35,107 nucleotides of DNA from DAOPZC01 sp035353175 (GTDB lineage Bacteria; Verrucomicrobiota; Kiritimatiellia; RFP12; UBA1067): NCBI GenBank assembly GCA_035353175.1, contig DAOPZC010000053.1, positions 1 through 35,107 on the forward strand, read 5' to 3'. The position numbers and the translations under genes are program-made. The notes beneath the pieces were generated by a model. The model did no database searches. It saw nothing but the letters and a program-made list of their open reading frames with translations, and was not told the origin of the DNA. This document shows, piece by piece, positions 33,667 to 35,107 of this stretch (its first letter is position 1; the number at the start of each line of letters is the position of its first letter).

Positions 33667-33933
33667 TCAAAATAGATCACTGTGTGTCCCTGTGCGTTCA
33701 AGCCTGACAAAATCCGGTGTTGATCGATATATCAACAGCCAGTCCGGGGAGAGGTGGCACTCTCGGTGGGCGCACCAGTTTCCGCTCAACGGATGGTCGC
33801 GATGCTTGACGGGCAAGGGTTCGCCTTGAAGAAGAGACAGGACAACGTGCTGAAGTATGCGTACGTCCATGCCGCGTTTCTTCATCCGCGCCAAGTCTTT
33901 CCCGAACTTCGTCGTCTGCTGGAGTTGTTTCAC
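33667..33933 (-). CDS. yafQ: YafQ-family mRNA interferase toxin
   Basis: An 88-residue toxin of the RelE superfamily, expected to cleave mRNA on the ribosome. Conserved residues match YafQ: KHRDHPLSG, RECHLSPDWLLIY and RTGTHSDLF, including the histidines, aspartate and terminal Phe needed for activity, so it should be active. The GTG at 33933 is preferred because it overlaps the antitoxin stop as GTGA and GAGTGG lies before it; a GTG four codons upstream is possible. Second gene of a coupled toxin-antitoxin pair. Its 3' side carries attC-like site C, so the pair may travel as one cassette. Confidence 0.88.
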   Translation of the reverse strand: MKQLQQTTKFGKDLARMKKRGMDVRILQHVVLSLLQGEPLPVKHRDHPLSGNWCAHRECHLSPDWLLIYRSTPDFVRLERTGTHSDLF

Positions 33934-34190
33934 AGGTTGTTCCACTCGGCAAAGGCATCTTCGGGTGTCTCAAACGTCCTGACCTCCATGTTCCGTTCAC
34001 TCTTCTTCAAGGTTGCCGCAGTCTCCTTATTGGGTATCGCGACGTCAAAAGGAAGCCCCTTTCGGAGAATAACCTGCTTGAAGAAAATACGTATCGCGTC
34101 CGATGACGAAAGGCCGATCTTCTCAAAAACGGTTTCCGCCTGGGTTTTTAATGTCGGAGCGATTCGAGTGTGTAATACGGCTGTTTTCAT
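33930..34190 (-). CDS. dinJ: RelB/DinJ-family antitoxin
   Basis: An 86-residue antitoxin. The N-terminal ribbon-helix-helix part reads MKTAVLHTRIAPTLKTQAET then GLSSSDAIRIFFKQVILRKG, and the C-terminal part (RTFETPEDAFAEWNNL) would wrap the toxin. The family binds DNA as a dimer and represses its own operon. The start at 34190 is preferred to 34226: it is the family start, and the promoter's -10 box lies between the two. No ribosome site is visible before it, consistent with a leaderless mRNA. Confidence 0.85.
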   Translation of the reverse strand: MKTAVLHTRIAPTLKTQAETVFEKIGLSSSDAIRIFFKQVILRKGLPFDVAIPNKETAATLKKSERNMEVRTFETPEDAFAEWNNL

Positions 34191-34196
34191 GGCATC

Positions 34197-34226
34197 ACTG
34201 TAGCACAATTGTGACACACGGCTCAA
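34197..34226 (-). promoter_or_regulatory. Toxin-antitoxin promoter with embedded palindromic operator
   Basis: On the minus strand, TTGAGC (34226-34221) and TACAGT (34202-34197) are spaced by 18 bases. The spacer contains the perfect 10-bp palindrome CACAATTGTG (34204-34213), well placed for repression by the ribbon-helix-helix antitoxin. Transcription would begin at or next to the ATG at 34190. Confidence 0.5.
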
Positions 34227-34242
34227 GTACCAACATTCTTGA

Positions 34243-34313
34243 GGTTAACGTCAGCGACCACCAACACCCTGAGCCGAAGGCGAACGGGTGTTGGGTGCGT
34301 CGCCGGGTTGGGA
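34243..34313 (-). repeat. attC-like site B, 3' of the 261-residue gene
   Basis: Arms GCGAC-CACC-AACACCC (34254-34269) and GGGTGTT-G-GGTG-C-GTCGC (34286-34303) give 16 base pairs with two bulged bases on the same arm as in site C. Ends on the minus strand are TCCCAAC and GTTAACC, each one mismatch from RYYYAAC and GTTRRRY. The last codons of the upstream gene run into the site. Confidence 0.5.
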
Positions 34314-35036
34314 TGCTCTCGCTTGTTTCTCGACAGGGATCAAACTGTCAAAGACAAAATACGCCTGATGAACGACCGGGTTGGTCGGAAATTGTTGTTT
34401 CCCTTTCTGATATCCCACAAAGAAGATCAAGTTCTTGAAATCAAAGGGTTGACTATCCCTCTGTACGGAGTTGACCTCCATCCTCATCCTGTATCGCGTT
34501 GGTGTACAGGGACGATTGAAATAGGTCATCGTGCCCTCTGCTGTAAATGACCAAGGGGCTATTGTCGCATAGCTTCCATGAAAAGCTCGTCCACACCAGC
34601 TGTTCAAAGGGCCGCTGAAGAATGTGTTCTCCTTGTCAAAATAGTAGAATGAACTGCCGTCTTGAACGATGAGATACCCCTCTTGCTGGATTACTTTCGT
34701 TGCCGTGGTCGGAGGTCTTTTGCAGACCCGAATTTGCGATTTCCCGGATTGCGACGTTAGCGTGAGTTGAAGATCGCCGTCCGCAAGATTTGTGAAGCCA
34801 ACGGTGCGATAGTCTTCGGGTGAGAATCTGGGATGAAGTTTGCTTTTTGCATATCTCGCGGTCGAGAATGAAGCCAAATCGGCAAGGTTTGTTGGCCACC
34901 GATCTCTTTCACTGTAATAGCTCCATGATTCGGCTTCGGCAAAGTTATTGTTGAATGCCTTGTCCTCATCAGCTCGAGAACCGCATCCGAGGCAAGTCAT
35001 AACACAGAACAGTAGTTGTTTGAAGATCGTTTTCAT
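34251..35036 (-). CDS. Secreted orphan protein (cassette-like gene)
   Basis: A 261-residue protein with an export signal (MKTIFKQLLFCVMTCLGCGS), possibly a lipoprotein with a weak CLGC lipobox. The mature part is rich in aromatic residues (SWSYYSERDRWPTNLADLAS, SSFYYFDKENTFFSGPLNSW) with no domain I recognise. The segment WPTNLADLASF resembles the region after the N-terminal helix of pseudopilin-like proteins, but no type IV prepilin site is seen. The last ~15 residues (APNTRSPSAQGVGGR) are encoded inside attC-like site B, so the natural C-terminus may lie earlier. AT-rich relative to the main window. The start follows repeat copy 3 by 10 nt; ribosome site weak (GGGAT). Confidence 0.6.
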   Translation of the reverse strand: MKTIFKQLLFCVMTCLGCGSRADEDKAFNNNFAEAESWSYYSERDRWPTNLADLASFSTARYAKSKLHPRFSPEDYRTVGFTNLADGDLQLTLTSQSGKSQIRVCKRPPTTATKVIQQEGYLIVQDGSSFYYFDKENTFFSGPLNSWCGRAFHGSYATIAPWSFTAEGTMTYFNRPCTPTRYRMRMEVNSVQRDSQPFDFKNLIFFVGYQKGKQQFPTNPVVHQAYFVFDSLIPVEKQARASQPGDAPNTRSPSAQGVGGR

Positions 35037-35046
35037 TGTGATCCCA

Positions 35047-35107
35047 ATCGGAATAGGGAGGGGCCTCGCGGCCGCCCCCCTCCCACACCACCCGGCATAC
35101 GGGTCAC
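35047..35107 (-). repeat. Group II intron domain V-VI-like element, copy 3 (cut by window end)
   Basis: Nearly identical to copy 2 over the visible part: minus strand GTGACCCGTATGCCGGGTGG, the G-rich domain VI-like hairpin and a terminal TATTCCGAT. The domain V 5' arm lies beyond the window. Confidence 0.5.

Noticed and set aside
1..35107. tRNA, rRNA or riboswitch genes
   Set aside because: I found no cloverleaf, CCA end or known aptamer core by eye. A covariance search could still find one.

Overview
The window looks like a chromosomal segment of a high-GC, probably anaerobic carbohydrate degrader of the PVC group, most likely Kiritimatiellota, Verrucomicrobiota or Lentisphaerota. This placement is inferred, not proven. 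It rests on many secreted glycan-active enzymes with Sec or lipoprotein signals, a rubredoxin/flavodiiron oxygen-scavenging set, a large choice-of-anchor A type surface protein, a TRL-like lipoprotein, and a degenerate heptamer repeat. There are no rRNA or tRNA genes that I can see and no CRISPR array.

Layout. (1) 1-2.4 kb: an AT-richer helicase-like gene on the minus strand is cut off at its 5' end near 1858, where it abuts an internal fragment of a parallel beta-helix protein on the plus strand. This is a rearrangement junction. (2) 2.8-6.6 kb, minus strand: Rnk/GreA-like factor, rubredoxin, flavodiiron protein, a single-cluster ferredoxin with a 20-bp palindrome upstream, and a DapA-family aldolase. 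(3) 6.6-7.2 kb: a repeat-protein fragment and a nested inverted-repeat element. (4) 7.2-14.5 kb, plus strand: TRL-like lipoprotein, GH36-like alpha-galactosidase with a C-terminal NPCBM, a BNR/sialidase-like lipoprotein and a GH10 xylanase. (5) 14.5-20 kb: a 5'-truncated metallophosphoesterase remnant, then a 1635-residue multi-domain surface protein. (6) 20.1-22.6 kb, minus: a two-gene set with a pectate-lyase-like beta-helix protein and a probable (alpha/alpha)-barrel protein. (7) 22.9-27.3 kb, plus: a small acidic repeat protein, a beta-propeller, a heptamer repeat tract, RNase D and a PQQ-type propeller. (8) 27.3-32.5 kb, minus: nitronate monooxygenase family, mannonate dehydratase, a pentapeptide-like A-x-G-x-x repeat protein, small secreted proteins and a GHL15-like hydrolase. 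(9) 32.5-35.1 kb, minus: an AT-richer run of small genes (membrane proteins, a DinJ/YafQ-type toxin-antitoxin pair, an orphan secreted protein).

Region 9 is the most unusual. Three transcription units end at imperfect stem-loops with the layout of integron attC sites. Two of these have two bulged bases on the same arm, and one has a perfect RYYYAAC core 3 nt past the stop codon. Three near-identical ~75-bp elements that resemble the 3' end (domains V-VI) of a group II intron, with no intron body, sit in one orientation 10-30 nt upstream of start codons. One of them directly abuts an attC-like site. My working interpretation is the distal part of an integron-like cassette array decorated with solo group II intron tails. 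No integrase lies in the window; by orientation it should be beyond the right edge.

Functionally, regions 4-8 fit breakdown of hemicellulose and pectin-like glycans. Xylanase and alpha-galactosidase release sugars, pectate-lyase-like proteins act on uronates, and mannonate dehydratase feeds glucuronate into 2-keto-3-deoxygluconate. The DapA-family aldolase could act on such a keto-acid, but that is speculation.
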